Part shown: positions 10,160-18,857 of the stretch, piece after piece
How positions within the stretch are numbered: the first letter of the stretch is position 1
How the letters are laid out: every line of letters begins with the position of its first letter
Origin: Lolliginicoccus lacisalsi
Lineage (GTDB): Bacteria > Actinomycetota > Actinomycetes > Mycobacteriales > Mycobacteriaceae
DNA length: 64,000 nucleotides
Direction: 5' to 3'
Assembly (NCBI RefSeq): GCF_014841105.1
Contig: NZ_JACYWE010000002.1
Location: 34,434 to 98,433, forward strand
Notes under the pieces: model-generated
The model's input: only the letters and a program-made list of their open reading frames with translations
Told to the model about the DNA's origin: nothing
Databases searched by the model: none
Program-made: the position numbers and the translations under genes

Positions 10160-10981
10160 TTACTTCTTCGCGATTTCTTCAACTACGGCATCGGACAGCT
10201 CCGGCCACCTCGGCTTGGCCCAATCACCGAAGTCCCGATTAGTCAACACGATGAGAGAAATTCGCGGCTGCGGATCGGCCCAGAGGAACGTTCCCGATTG
10301 ACCGAAATGCCCGAATGTTGCCGAAGTGTTGCGAGAGCCGGTCCAGTGCGGGCGCTTGGCCCCGCGAAGCTCGAAGCCCAGCCCCCAGTCGCACGGCCGC
10401 TGCATCCCATATCCTGGGACAATCCCATCGAGCTCAGGGAACACCACTTGTGTTGCCGCGCTAAGAGTCTCGCTAGCCAGCAATCGTGGAGCGAGCAACT
10501 CCCCCGCGAACGCCGACAGGTCCGCCAGCGTTGACTCCGCCCCATGTCCCGCTGGGCCGGCCAAGCGAGTGCTCTCCATGCCCAGCGGGGCGAGCACGCC
10601 CTCGGACAAGTAATCCGCGAACCGGATATTCGTCTCATTCTCAATCAATTCGGCGAGAACCTCGAATCCCGCGCTCGAATAGATTCGCTTCGCACCCGGC
10701 TCCGCGACGCTATTCCGCTCCCCGAAAGCCAGCCCCGAGGCATGCGACAGCAGGTGCCGCACCGTCGCTCCCGGCGGTCCCGCAGGCTGGTCGAGGGCGA
10801 TCGCGCCCTCCTCCACTGCTAGCAGGACCCCATACGCCACGAGCAGTTTCGTCACCGAAGCCAACGGCACCACACGATCCGGATCGCCCACCGAACCCAC
10901 CATGCCATCATCGGAGACCACCGCAGCGGCCGCGAAATCCACTGGCCATTCCTCGATCAGCGCAAGACTCTCCACGCCCAC
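10160..10981 (-). CDS. Serine hydrolase of the beta-lactamase / penicillin-binding fold
   Basis: About 273 residues from the GTG at 10981. It has the SxxK motif (ASVTKLL), a YSS at the place of the YxN motif and a late FGHFGQSGTF that corresponds to the third active-site box, so it is a class C-like beta-lactamase / DD-peptidase family enzyme; substrate unknown. No signal peptide is evident. The open frame continues upstream to 11188, but that part only translates a GC-rich tandem repeat and a palindrome, so the shorter start is much more likely; GTG at 10975 is an alternative. Confidence 0.8.
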   Translation of the reverse strand: MGVESLALIEEWPVDFAAAAVVSDDGMVGSVGDPDRVVPLASVTKLLVAYGVLLAVEEGAIALDQPAGPPGATVRHLLSHASGLAFGERNSVAEPGAKRIYSSAGFEVLAELIENETNIRFADYLSEGVLAPLGMESTRLAGPAGHGAESTLADLSAFAGELLAPRLLASETLSAATQVVFPELDGIVPGYGMQRPCDWGLGFELRGAKRPHWTGSRNTSATFGHFGQSGTFLWADPQPRISLIVLTNRDFGDWAKPRWPELSDAVVEEIAKK

Positions 10982-11023
10982 CAGGGTAGCCAGTTGCTGC
11001 GTCGCCTGGTTGGGTCGCGGGCG

Positions 11024-11070
11024 GTTGGCGGGCGGGCGGTTGGCGGGCGGGCGGTTGGCGGGCGGGCGGT
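11024..11070. repeat. 15-bp tandem repeat, about three units
   Basis: Three copies of a G-rich 15-bp unit (gcgggcgggcggttg) lie directly before the first family A palindrome. They sit just upstream of the serine hydrolase start, so they may lie in its 5' region. Confidence 0.85.
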
Positions 11071-11079
11071 CCACCACTG

Positions 11080-11118
11080 GTGGAAACTTTTCCCCCTCCA
11101 AGCGGGAAAAGTTTCCAC
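11080..11118. repeat. Family A palindrome, copy A1
   Basis: Perfect 15-bp inverted repeat GTGGAAACTTTTCCC / GGGAAAAGTTTCCAC with a 9-nt loop. Two related copies lie at 17061-17101 and 56922-56970. It is 11 bp beyond the stop of vsr and could act as a 3' transcript structure, but it has no trailing T run. Confidence 0.9.
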
Positions 11119-11129
11119 TGGCGGACGAG

Positions 11130-11561
11130 CTAGCTCTCGACGGCGCCGCGCGCCTCCCGCACCGCTCCGAGCACGCGCTCCACCGCATCGCCGAGCCGCT
11201 CGTGCTCCCACACGACGATCAGCGACCAACCGCGCTCCTCGAGCAGCCGCTCCTTGCGCTCATCGCGCGCCACGTTGCCCGCGATCTTGCCCGACCAGTA
11301 CGTGACGTTGCTCGAGGCCTGCCGATAGTGGTCGGGGCACCCGTGCCAGTAGCAGCCCCGCACCTCAACCGCGATCCGGAGCCGCGTGAACGCGACATCG
11401 ACCGACATGCGGCGATTTTCCGGGAACGGGCGGTACCGCACCCGGTAGCGCAGGCCCTCGGCGAACAGGGCGCGGCGCAGCGCGAGCTCCGGACCCGTAT
11501 CCTTGCCACGGATGCGCGCCATGCGCTCCGAGCGTTCCGCCGGGGTCAGGAAATCCGCCAC
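11130..11561 (-). CDS. vsr: Very short patch repair (Vsr) endonuclease, orphan
   Basis: Predicted strand-nicking endonuclease for T:G mismatches that arise by deamination of 5-methylcytosine. About 143 residues from the GTG at 11561, the normal family length. The family motifs are present: IRGKDTGPE near the N-terminus, an Asp in SVDVAF (about 55), and GCYWHGCPDHYR (His 73 and 78). No cytosine methyltransferase gene is near it, which is unusual because vsr commonly pairs with dcm. It is flanked by a family A palindrome on one side and a family B palindrome on the other. The start is uncertain because GGAGG is only 1 nt from the GTG. Confidence 0.88.
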   Translation of the reverse strand: MADFLTPAERSERMARIRGKDTGPELALRRALFAEGLRYRVRYRPFPENRRMSVDVAFTRLRIAVEVRGCYWHGCPDHYRQASSNVTYWSGKIAGNVARDERKERLLEERGWSLIVVWEHERLGDAVERVLGAVREARGAVES

Positions 11562-11618
11562 GCCTCCAGTGTCACTCGTGCAAGCGTCTCGGGTGCGCTC
11601 CGGTGCACCCCGCCACCC

Positions 11619-11679
11619 CGCGAGTGTGCGAAAAACGCCGCCCGCACGCGGAAACCGTGTCGTAGATCGCACACTCGCG
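11619..11679. repeat. Family B palindrome, copy B1
   Basis: Perfect 12-bp arms CGCGAGTGTGCG / CGCACACTCGCG about 37 bp apart. A partial direct duplication of the right arm and its flank (CACACTCGCGCAGCCAA) follows at about 11696. Other copies are at 13555-13613 and 35121-35177. Confidence 0.9.
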
Positions 11680-11723
11680 CAGCCAACCAGCGGAGCACAC
11701 TCGCGCAGCCAATCCGCGGCCAG

Positions 11724-12356
11724 CTAGTGCCCGCGCGCGATCCACTCCTCGAGGTGTGGTGCTTCTCCGCCGACAGTGGTGGCCTCGCCGTGGCCGGTGT
11801 GCACGCGTGTCTCGCCGGGCAGGGTGAGGATGCGTTCGCGGAGGGAGCGGATGATCGTCGGGAAGTCGGAGAATGATCGCCCGGTGGCGCCAGGTCCGCC
11901 GGAGAACAGCGTGTCGCCCGAGAAGAGGGTGCGAGCCTCGGGCAGGTAGAGGCAGATCGAGCCGGGCGAGTGCCCTGGAGTGCGAATGACTTCGAGGTCG
12001 GTGCCGGCGATCGCGATGCGCTGCTCGTCCTCGAGGGCGCGGTAGGGCTCCTCGGGATGAGTCATCCGCCATAGCGGATCGTCGCCGGGATGCAGCAGGA
12101 TGGGCGCGTCGAGCCTCCGGGAGAGCTCCGGGGCGACGGTGACGTGGTCGTTGTGCCCGTGGGTGCAGATCACCGCCCGCACGTGCCGTCCATCCACGGA
12201 GTCGATGATGGGCGCGGCCACATGTGCCGCATCGATGATGATCACCTCGTCGTCATCGCCGACGAGCCAGATGTTGTTGTCGACGTCCCACGCGCCGCCG
12301 TCGAGCTCGAAGGTGCCGGACGTGGTCACGTGGTCGATCCGCAGTGTGCCGCTCAC
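11724..12356 (-). CDS. Metallo-beta-lactamase-fold hydrolase partnered with mscR
   Basis: About 210 residues with the metal-binding motif THGHNDH (His66-His71), the later TPGHSPGS and GDTLFSGG boxes and a C-terminal HTGHGEAT: a glyoxalase II-like hydrolase. Its GTG start overlaps the mscR stop, and the same pair (Rv2259-Rv2260) exists in M. tuberculosis. Context suggests it hydrolyses the thioester product of MscR or a related mycothiol conjugate; this is inference. Confidence 0.9.
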   Translation of the reverse strand: MSGTLRIDHVTTSGTFELDGGAWDVDNNIWLVGDDDEVIIIDAAHVAAPIIDSVDGRHVRAVICTHGHNDHVTVAPELSRRLDAPILLHPGDDPLWRMTHPEEPYRALEDEQRIAIAGTDLEVIRTPGHSPGSICLYLPEARTLFSGDTLFSGGPGATGRSFSDFPTIIRSLRERILTLPGETRVHTGHGEATTVGGEAPHLEEWIARGH

Positions 12357-13438
12357 AGGATCACCACCGAGCGCAGGACTGCACCCTCGTGCATGGCGTG
12401 GAAGGCTTTCTCGACCGAATCAAGGCTGATGCGCTCGGTGACGAACTTCTCCAGCGGCAGGCGCCCCTGCAGGTAGAGGTCGACGAGCGCGGGGAAATCC
12501 CGCTCGGGCAGGCAGTCGCCGTACCAGGATGACTTCAGCGCGCCGCCGTGGGAGAAGAAGTCGAGCATCGGCATCTCCAGCCGCATGTCCGGGGTGGGCA
12601 CGCCCACCAGCACCACTGTCCCGGCGAGGTCGCGCGCGTAGAAGGCTTGCTTCCAGGTCTCGGGCCGGCCCACGGCATCGATCACGACGTCCGCGCCGAA
12701 GCCTCCGGTGAGCTGCTGCACCGCTTCCACGACGTCGGCGGAGCCCGCATCAACGACGTGGGTGGCGCCGAGCTCGCGCGCCCAGTCGAGCTTCCGTCGG
12801 TCTCGGTCCACCGCGATGATGGTGCGTGCCCCAGCGAGCCAGGCGCCCATGATCGCGGCATCCCCCACGCCACCACAGCCGATGACGGCGACGGTGTCCC
12901 CGCGTGCCACCCCGCCGGTGTTGACGGCTGCTCCGAGACCAGCCATCACTCCGCAGCCAAGTAGCCCCGCCACGGCAGGATCGGCAGCGGGATCGACCTT
13001 GGTGCACTGGCCGGCGTGGACGAGTGTCTTGTCAGCGAACGCGCCGATGCCCAGCGCCGGGGTGAGCTCGGTGCCGTCGGCGAGCGTCATGGGCTGCTCC
13101 GCGTTGAACGTGTCGAAGCAGTACTGGGGGCGCCCGCGCTTGCACGCCCGGCATTGGCCGCAGACGGCGCGCCAGTTGAGGATCGCGAAATCACCCGGTG
13201 CGACGGATTCCACTCCCTCGCCGACGCTCTCGACGGTCCCTGCGGCCTCGTGGCCGAGGAGGAAGGGGAACTCGTCGTTGATCCCGTCGTCCCGGTAGGC
13301 CAGATCGGTGTGGCAGACCCCACAGGCTGCGATGTCGACGACGACCTCGCCCGGGCCTGGGTCGGGGATGGTGATGTCCACGAGCTCCACGGGAGAGCCT
13401 TTCGCGCGAGCGATCACGCCCCGCACCTGTTGCGGCAT
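12353..13438 (-). CDS. mscR: S-(hydroxymethyl)mycothiol dehydrogenase / zinc alcohol dehydrogenase
   Basis: NAD-dependent, zinc-containing dehydrogenase that oxidises the formaldehyde-mycothiol adduct (and reduces S-nitrosomycothiol). From the ATG at 13438, which follows GGAAGGGA, the protein has 361 residues, the same as mycobacterial MscR. Visible features are the catalytic zinc region CGVCHTDL and GHEAAG, the structural zinc loop [15 protein letters not shown], and the Rossmann motif IGCGGVG. It marks the organism as a mycothiol producer. Confidence 0.93.
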   Translation of the reverse strand: MPQQVRGVIARAKGSPVELVDITIPDPGPGEVVVDIAACGVCHTDLAYRDDGINDEFPFLLGHEAAGTVESVGEGVESVAPGDFAILNWRAVCGQCRACKRGRPQYCFDTFNAEQPMTLADGTELTPALGIGAFADKTLVHAGQCTKVDPAADPAVAGLLGCGVMAGLGAAVNTGGVARGDTVAVIGCGGVGDAAIMGAWLAGARTIIAVDRDRRKLDWARELGATHVVDAGSADVVEAVQQLTGGFGADVVIDAVGRPETWKQAFYARDLAGTVVLVGVPTPDMRLEMPMLDFFSHGGALKSSWYGDCLPERDFPALVDLYLQGRLPLEKFVTERISLDSVEKAFHAMHEGAVLRSVVIL

Positions 13439-13554
13439 GGTCGTTCCCTTCCTTCCACCGGCTTGGCATTCATGCGCATGAACGCATGGTCCCCACGCTA
13501 GCGGCATCGGCTGGCCCCGGCGAGGATCCTGCCCGACAGGCGCGGCACTCCCGC

Positions 13555-13613
13555 GCGAGTGTGCGCGAAACGACGCCCGAACGCCCGAAATCGGTCGTTT
13601 TTCGCACACTCGC
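13555..13613. repeat. Family B palindrome, copy B2
   Basis: Arms of 20 bp with two mismatches: GCGAGTGTGCGcGAAACGAC (13555-13574) and its complement at 13594-13613. It lies between the start of mscR and the end of the monooxygenase gene. Confidence 0.9.
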
Positions 13614-13630
13614 ATGCCCTAGCCAGCCGC

Positions 13631-15085
13631 CTACCCGCGCGTGATCCGGAAGTGGCGGTCGTCGGGCGTGCTGAGCATCGCGGTCAGGGTCTTGCGGTCG
13701 AACGGCCACAGGTCGATGGTGCCGTCCTCGTTCTGGTACCAGGAGTTGCAGCCGCCGGTGTTCCAGATGGTCGGCCCGATGGCCTCGCGCACCTGCTCGT
13801 TGAACTCGCGGGTGGCTTCCTCCGTGGGCTCGGCGGCGGTGAGCTCGCCGGCGCGGAACCGCTGGATGAACTGCAGGATGTAGCGGGACGTCAGTTCCGC
13901 GGTGTATTGCAGCGAGATCGATCCGATGGGCGAGTTGGGGCCGAGCAGGGTGAAGAAGTTCGGGAATCCCGGCATGGCGGTCATGCGGTAGGCGCGGGGG
14001 CCTTTGACCCACGCCTCGTCGAGGGTGATGCCGTCGCGGCCGGTCAGCTGCATGGGGCGCATGTAGTGGTGGGCCTCGAAGCCGGTCGCGAGGATGATGA
14101 CGTCGAACTCCCGCTCGATGCCATCGGTGGTGATGATCGACGTCTCGGTGACGCGCTCGATGCCGGCGCTGACGATGTCGACGTTGGGCTGCTGCACGGC
14201 CTTGTAGTAGCTGCCGGAGACGACTTGCCGCTTGCAGAGCGGCTCGTACCCGGGGGTGAGCTGTGCCCGCAGCGCGGGGTCACGGACGCTGCGCAAGTGC
14301 AGGCGCGCGAGGGATTGCACGAGGCTTCTCCGCCAGCTCGGCCGGGTGGTGATGTCGGCGAGGATGCCCGACGCCCAGAGCGCGGTGCCGTAGACGCGGC
14401 GGTTGACCGAGGGCATGCGGGCGAGCGCCTTGCTGATCGCAGCGCTCTGGCGGAGCCCGGTGGGGCCCCACAGCACCCATTGCGGGGTGCGCGCGAACTG
14501 GGTGACCTGCCGCGCCTCTGGCTGCAGCGCCGAGACCACTTGCACCCCGGTCGATCCGGTGCCGATGAGCGCTACCCGCTGGCCGCGCGTGGTGACCGTG
14601 TCGTCCCATCGCGCGGTATGCACGACCGGTCCGGCGAACGTGTCGAGCCCGTCGATGGCGGGGATGCTGGGGTGGTGCAGGACGCCGGTGGCGGCGATGA
14701 GGAAATCGCACTCGTAGCGATCCCCGCTGGCGGTCTCGACGACCCACCCGGGATCGGTGTAGCGCGCCGAGGTGACGGTCGTGCCGGTGCGGAGGCGGGG
14801 GCCGAGGCCGAACTGCTCGACCACATCGCGGTGGTACTGCTGGATCTCGGGTCCGGTGGCGAAGACGCGCTTCCAGTCCGGCTTCGGGGCGAACGAGTAT
14901 TGGTACAGGTGGGAGGGCACGTCACACGTGAGCCCGGGGTAGCGGTTCCAGTGCCACACTCCCCCGACGTCGGTGCCCTTCTCGAGGATCAGGAAGTCCT
15001 CGATCCCGGCCTGGCGCAATGTCGTGCCCATGGCGATGCCGGACATTCCCGCGCCGATGATGACGGCAAGAACTCGGTGGCTCAT
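13631..15085 (-). CDS. Flavin-containing / Baeyer-Villiger-type monooxygenase
   Basis: FAD- and NADPH-dependent oxygenase, 484 residues. The N-terminal FAD-binding motif is IGAGMSGIA, the second dinucleotide motif is IGTGSTGVQV, and the Baeyer-Villiger fingerprint appears as FAGPVVHTARW between them. ATGA overlap with the patatin gene stop makes it the last gene of a three-gene operon (SDR, patatin, monooxygenase). The set suits oxidation of a hydroxylated or fatty substrate: SDR makes a ketone, the oxygenase an ester, the patatin hydrolyses it. That route is an inference. Confidence 0.9.
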   Translation of the reverse strand: MSHRVLAVIIGAGMSGIAMGTTLRQAGIEDFLILEKGTDVGGVWHWNRYPGLTCDVPSHLYQYSFAPKPDWKRVFATGPEIQQYHRDVVEQFGLGPRLRTGTTVTSARYTDPGWVVETASGDRYECDFLIAATGVLHHPSIPAIDGLDTFAGPVVHTARWDDTVTTRGQRVALIGTGSTGVQVVSALQPEARQVTQFARTPQWVLWGPTGLRQSAAISKALARMPSVNRRVYGTALWASGILADITTRPSWRRSLVQSLARLHLRSVRDPALRAQLTPGYEPLCKRQVVSGSYYKAVQQPNVDIVSAGIERVTETSIITTDGIEREFDVIILATGFEAHHYMRPMQLTGRDGITLDEAWVKGPRAYRMTAMPGFPNFFTLLGPNSPIGSISLQYTAELTSRYILQFIQRFRAGELTAAEPTEEATREFNEQVREAIGPTIWNTGGCNSWYQNEDGTIDLWPFDRKTLTAMLSTPDDRHFRITRG

Positions 15086-16023
15086 CGCAGTCCTTCCAGG
15101 GTCGCGACGCGCTGCGGGAGCGTGGCGAGAGCATGCTCGGATACGGCTTCGCGGCGCCGGTGGTCCATGAGGTTGCCGCCCCTCACCTCGAGATCGCTCG
15201 CGATGGCATCGAGCACGACGACGCGGGTTGCCGCCTGCTCCAGGCGCGTGATCTCGGCGCGCAGGCCACGGGTCATGCCGCGGCGCAGCAGCCGGTCCTC
15301 GCCGCGGCCGAGCAGGCCGGGCGCTCGATCCCCCGACAGCGAGGCCATCGGCGCGATCACGATGGCTTCATCGATCCTGTTACCGACGGGATCGTCCGCG
15401 AGCAGGTCAACGGATGCGGTGGACGCTGCCCCGCCATCGATGTAGCGCCGCCCGTCGATCTCCACGGGCGGGAACCAGCCAGGGATCGCCCACGACGCCT
15501 GCAGTGCCTCGCCGACGGAGGCCGACGGGCTTCCAGGGGCGCCGAACGCGACGCGCTCGCCGGTGTCGTAGTCCATGGCGACCAGGCGCAGCCCGGCATG
15601 GTCGGGCCAGCTAGCGCGAGGGTTGAGGGAGATGGCGAGTCGCTCGAGCCAGGCGGGATCACCACTGCCGCGGGGCGCGATCCCCGACAGTGCCGCGAGT
15701 CCGCGAGCGCGGCGCAGCAGCCCGAGGGAGCCCAGGCGGGCACGTGGCAGGGGCGGGAAGCGGCCGGGAGCGTCGGCGAGATGAGCACGCAGCCGCTTGT
15801 CGTCGGTGGTGCCGAGTTGCATCGCGACGAGTTGGTCGACGCTGATGCCACTGCCGAGCATGGTGGCGAGCTCCGCTCCCGCGGACGTTCCCTGGATGAC
15901 GTCGGCGGTGCGCGGGTCCCACTCGAGGTGGTCGGCGAGCGCCTTGAGCGCAGCGATGGTCCAGGCCCCGCCGAGGGTCCCGCCGCAGCCGAGGACGAGC
16001 GCGCGTCGTGTCGTGATGCTCAT
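15082..16023 (-). CDS. Patatin-like phospholipase / acyl hydrolase
   Basis: 313-residue lipid acyl hydrolase with the three patatin blocks: oxyanion glycine loop GCGGTLGGAW near residue 13, nucleophile elbow GTSAGA near 45, and the catalytic DGGAAS around 196. No signal peptide. Starts within the SDR stop and ends within the monooxygenase start, so all three genes are translationally coupled. Confidence 0.92.
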   Translation of the reverse strand: MSITTRRALVLGCGGTLGGAWTIAALKALADHLEWDPRTADVIQGTSAGAELATMLGSGISVDQLVAMQLGTTDDKRLRAHLADAPGRFPPLPRARLGSLGLLRRARGLAALSGIAPRGSGDPAWLERLAISLNPRASWPDHAGLRLVAMDYDTGERVAFGAPGSPSASVGEALQASWAIPGWFPPVEIDGRRYIDGGAASTASVDLLADDPVGNRIDEAIVIAPMASLSGDRAPGLLGRGEDRLLRRGMTRGLRAEITRLEQAATRVVVLDAIASDLEVRGGNLMDHRRREAVSEHALATLPQRVATLEGLR

Positions 16024-16874
16024 TCGTTGCCTCCGAGCTGGCTGGCGATACGGTCCTCGTAGGGGCGGCGGGCGTGATGGTCGAGCTGGTCGAGGGCGCG
16101 CCGGTCGTTGATGAGCGCGCGCCCGATGCGCTCGATCAGCTCGGGCACCAGGGCATTCATCAGTGCTACCGCGGGATGGACGAAGCGGGGCACGGAGACC
16201 TCGGCGGCACGGGTCCGGACGGTGCGGACGATCGCCCGGGCGACGTCCTCGGGATCGACGGTGGGCAGCGCTCCACCGAGCTGGGCGCCGGAGGACAGCT
16301 CGGTGCGCACGGCACTGGGCATGACGCAGCTGAAGCTGACGCCGGTTCGCGCGTTCTCGGCCCGCAGCGCGCTGGAGAGTCCGACGGCGGCGAACTTGCT
16401 GGCGTTGTACATCGCCATGCCGGGGATCGGGAGCTTGCCCGCCATCGAGGCGACAGTGACGATATGGCCGCTACGGCGCTCGAGCATCCCGGGCAGGACA
16501 GCGCGCGTGCCATGCGCGGGACCGTGCACGTTGATGTCGATCATGAGGCGGGAGAGCGCGTCGGGCTGGTCGAGGAACGGACCCAGCGGCATGATCCCGG
16601 CATTGTTGACGAGCACGTCGATGCCACCGGTGTGCTCGGTGACCGCTGCGACGAAGTCTATCCACGACCCAGGCTTGGTGACGTCGAGGTGCGCGGCGTG
16701 GGCGTTGTCCAGGGTGGCTGCGGTCTCCTCGGCGAGGCGGGTGTCGAGATCGCCGATCCAGACGGTGGCGCCACGCTCGCTGAAGGCGCGGGCGGTGGCG
16801 GCACCGATGCCTCGTGCGCCGCCCGTCACGATGACCGTGGCGCCGTCGAGGCGTATTGCGGGGTAGCGAGGCAT
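16020..16874 (-). CDS. Short-chain dehydrogenase/reductase
   Basis: 284-residue NAD(P)-dependent oxidoreductase with the cofactor motif TGGARGIGAAT, NNAG, the catalytic Ser in TVASMAG and the YNASK motif. It has a C-terminal extension after the core fold (about residues 240-284) like several mycobacterial SDRs. ATG at 16874 is chosen for GGAG 8 nt upstream; GTG at 16898 is possible. First gene of the operon. Confidence 0.9.
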   Translation of the reverse strand: MPRYPAIRLDGATVIVTGGARGIGAATARAFSERGATVWIGDLDTRLAEETAATLDNAHAAHLDVTKPGSWIDFVAAVTEHTGGIDVLVNNAGIMPLGPFLDQPDALSRLMIDINVHGPAHGTRAVLPGMLERRSGHIVTVASMAGKLPIPGMAMYNASKFAAVGLSSALRAENARTGVSFSCVMPSAVRTELSSGAQLGGALPTVDPEDVARAIVRTVRTRAAEVSVPRFVHPAVALMNALVPELIERIGRALINDRRALDQLDHHARRPYEDRIASQLGGNE

Positions 16875-16901
16875 GGGGAGGCTCCGATCCAGATACACAA
16901 C

Positions 16902-16950
16902 GTTTCTCGCTTCTCGCAGATGAGAGTACAGAGTGTTTCTCGGATGTCAA
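16902..16950 (-). promoter_or_regulatory. Promoter and direct repeats upstream of the SDR-patatin-monooxygenase operon
   Basis: On the minus strand TTGACA (16945-16950) and TACTCT (16923-16928) are 16 bp apart. Two GAGAAAC repeats, at 16935-16941 and 16902-16908, have a 33-bp period and bracket the -10 box, a likely regulator site. Confidence 0.55.
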
Positions 16951-17060
16951 TGGGCGGCGATAGGGCTTGCTGTCGTGGTGGCGGCGCCCAGGCATGACGC
17001 GTGCGACCGGCGTCGGTGGCGGCACGGGCGGAAGCAGCCCTGGCCCACCAGCCCCGCCTC

Positions 17061-17101
17061 AGTGGAAGCTTTTCCCCCTCCCAGCGGAAAAAGTTTCCAC
17101 T
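17061..17101. repeat. Family A palindrome, copy A2
   Basis: Imperfect inverted repeat whose outer arms are AGTGGAA / TTCCACT, continuing through CTTTT / AAAAG. It lies between the SDR promoter and the 3' end of the GNAT gene. Confidence 0.85.
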
Positions 17102-17108
17102 CCCCGCG

Positions 17109-17150
17109 CAGGTGCCGCCGGGAGCAGGTGCCGCCCGCGCAGGTGCCGCC
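17109..17150. repeat. Short tandem repeat (caggtgccgcc, three copies)
   Basis: Three copies of an 11-bp core at 15-16 bp spacing follow palindrome A2 directly. Confidence 0.8.
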
Positions 17151-17164
17151 GGAACCCAGCCCGA

Positions 17165-18007
17165 TCAGCCGAGCTCGAACGAGGTGACCCCGAAGATCCG
17201 AGGCAACGGCAAACCGGGATCCGGGCCCCGATACATCCGGCCCGTCTCGAACACGACCTCCATTCCACGCTCGGCCGCCAGTCGCCCCGCGGCGCCGTTG
17301 GGCTCGGGCGCATCCAGGAAAACCCGTGCCCTGCCGCCCGCGCACGCCACGAGGTCATCGAGCAATTCCTCCGCGAGGCCAGGAGAATCCGCGAAAAGGG
17401 GCCCCACCTTCCAGCCGTCGCGGCAACGCCGGATCGTTCCGGATGCCACTACCGCGCCCTCGACCGCGATGAACCGGGTGTGCGAATCCGGCAGCGACCA
17501 CCACGCCTCGAGGAAGGCCCGGCGCCCCGCCGGGAAATGCTGCCGGTCATGGGCGACGAGAGCGTCGCGCACGGCCCCGGTGACCGATCGTGCCCGCGCG
17601 GAGGCGCGCCCCTCGAGGACGCCGCCATGCCGGAACGAGGAGAAGGCGCGAACGAAGCCGGAGCGCGCGTAAGCCTCCTGCTGCTCGACCACCGCGTCGA
17701 GGCCCACTGTGGGAACGTCCGCGAGCGATGCCATCGCCTCGCCCCACAGGCGGTAGCCGATGCCACGGCCTCGCCAGTGCGGGCTCACGATGTAGAAGCC
17801 GATGAACCCGAGCTCCGCGCCGTAGCGCACCGCGGAGATCGTCGCGACCAGTTCATCGCCCCACCAAGCGCCACGAAACCCCGTGGTATCCGCCGCTGCG
17901 AACGCGTCAGCATCATGCAGGCCGGGGTTCCAGCCCTCCGCTGCCGCCCACTCGACGGCCGTCCGCACCCCGCCGATGTCGAGGATCCTGCTGGCATACC
18001 CGCCCAT
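17165..18007 (-). CDS. GNAT-family acetyltransferase with two GNAT-like domains
   Basis: About 280 residues. The N-terminal half carries the acetyl-CoA binding motif HWRGRGIGYRLWG; the C-terminal half (after about residue 140) looks like a second, degenerate GNAT domain. Substrate unknown. The ATG at 18007 follows GGGAGG by 4 nt; 18022 is an alternative. It is divergent from the TetR gene, which may control it. Confidence 0.83.
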   Translation of the reverse strand: MGGYASRILDIGGVRTAVEWAAAEGWNPGLHDADAFAAADTTGFRGAWWGDELVATISAVRYGAELGFIGFYIVSPHWRGRGIGYRLWGEAMASLADVPTVGLDAVVEQQEAYARSGFVRAFSSFRHGGVLEGRASARARSVTGAVRDALVAHDRQHFPAGRRAFLEAWWSLPDSHTRFIAVEGAVVASGTIRRCRDGWKVGPLFADSPGLAEELLDDLVACAGGRARVFLDAPEPNGAAGRLAAERGMEVVFETGRMYRGPDPGLPLPRIFGVTSFELG

Positions 18008-18089
18008 CCGGCCTCCCGCCATTCGCTTCCCAGGATATTGCCGCGCCGCTGCGCGCGACAAGGCCCCGGGACCGGCGATCACCACGCAC

Positions 18090-18095
18090 TACACT
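18090..18095 (+). promoter_or_regulatory. Possible -10 box (TACACT) of the TetR gene
   Basis: TACACT fits the TANNNT actinobacterial -10 pattern and lies about 79 bp before the TetR start. No clear -35 box. Confidence 0.35.
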
Positions 18096-18113
18096 GTCGT
18101 TCGACCATCCGAG

Positions 18114-18163
18114 ACCGCGCCAACCAGGACCGCGCCAACCAGTACCGCGCCAACCAGGACCGA
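18114..18163. repeat. 15-bp tandem repeat, three units
   Basis: Three copies of accgcgccaaccagg (one base variant) in the 5' region of the TetR gene, ending just before its ribosome binding site. Confidence 0.85.
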
Positions 18164-18173
18164 AGGGAGCATC

Positions 18174-18857
18174 GTGCCCGACAGCCGGCAACGCTCCCTC
18201 GTCCCCGACGAGTTCGACGGGCACCTCCCTCGCCACCGGCACAACCTCACGCGCGAGCAGGTCAAGCAGAGCCAATCGGCGCGGATCATCAACGCGGCCA
18301 TCGAGCTGTTCGCCTCCCGCGGCTATGCCGCCACCACGGTTCTCGACATCGTCAAGCGCGCCGGGGTATCCCGCAAGACGTTCTACGAGCTATTCGACAC
18401 CAAGGAAGCCGTGATCGTCGCCGCCTACCGCGCCTTCGATACCTTCCTCCGCGACGCTGGCATGACGGCGAGCAACAACACCTCCCTCACCACGCCCGAG
18501 CAACTGCGCGAGCTCGTGCGAGCACTGCTCACCCTCCTCGGTGCCTATCCCGCTGGGGCGCGCATGTTCTTCCTCGAGGTCCTTGGCGCGGGCGATGATG
18601 TGCGGCGGCGCCGCGCTGCCGCGATCACCCAGTTCACCGATGTCCTCGGGCTGCCCTTGCAGCACCTCCGCGCGAGCCTCGATCCCGGCCTGCCGCCCCT
18701 CGATGCAATCCTCGTGCGCGGCCTCGTCGGTGGGGGCATGGAGATGATCGTCGATCACCTCGTCCACCACGAGCCCGGTACCATCGCCGACCTCACCGAG
18801 GACGTCACCCACCTCATCCTCGGAGTCACCGCGCCGAGACACGAGGCTCCCCGCTAG
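18174..18857 (+). CDS. TetR-family transcriptional regulator
   Basis: 227 residues; the N-terminal helix-turn-helix spans the segment INAAIELFASRGYAATTVLDIVKRAGVSRKTFYELF (shown here only as a range, about residues 38-75). GTG at 18174 follows GAAGGGA. The ligand domain is not recognisable by eye. It diverges from the GNAT gene and could also act on the SDR operon. Its stop codon shares CTAG with the modA stop on the opposite strand. Confidence 0.9.
   Translation: MPDSRQRSLVPDEFDGHLPRHRHNLTREQVKQSQSARIINAAIELFASRGYAATTVLDIVKRAGVSRKTFYELFDTKEAVIVAAYRAFDTFLRDAGMTASNNTSLTTPEQLRELVRALLTLLGAYPAGARMFFLEVLGAGDDVRRRRAAAITQFTDVLGLPLQHLRASLDPGLPPLDAILVRGLVGGGMEMIVDHLVHHEPGTIADLTEDVTHLILGVTAPRHEAPR

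Noticed and set aside
10982-11188. Longer N-terminus for the serine hydrolase
   Set aside because: The added residues are repeated PPANR units encoded by a 15-bp tandem repeat plus a palindrome, so this is intergenic DNA.
13559-15445. 628-codon plus-strand frame over the monooxygenase gene
   Set aside because: Shadow of the minus-strand monooxygenase and patatin genes; composition is Gly/Arg/Asp-rich without motifs.
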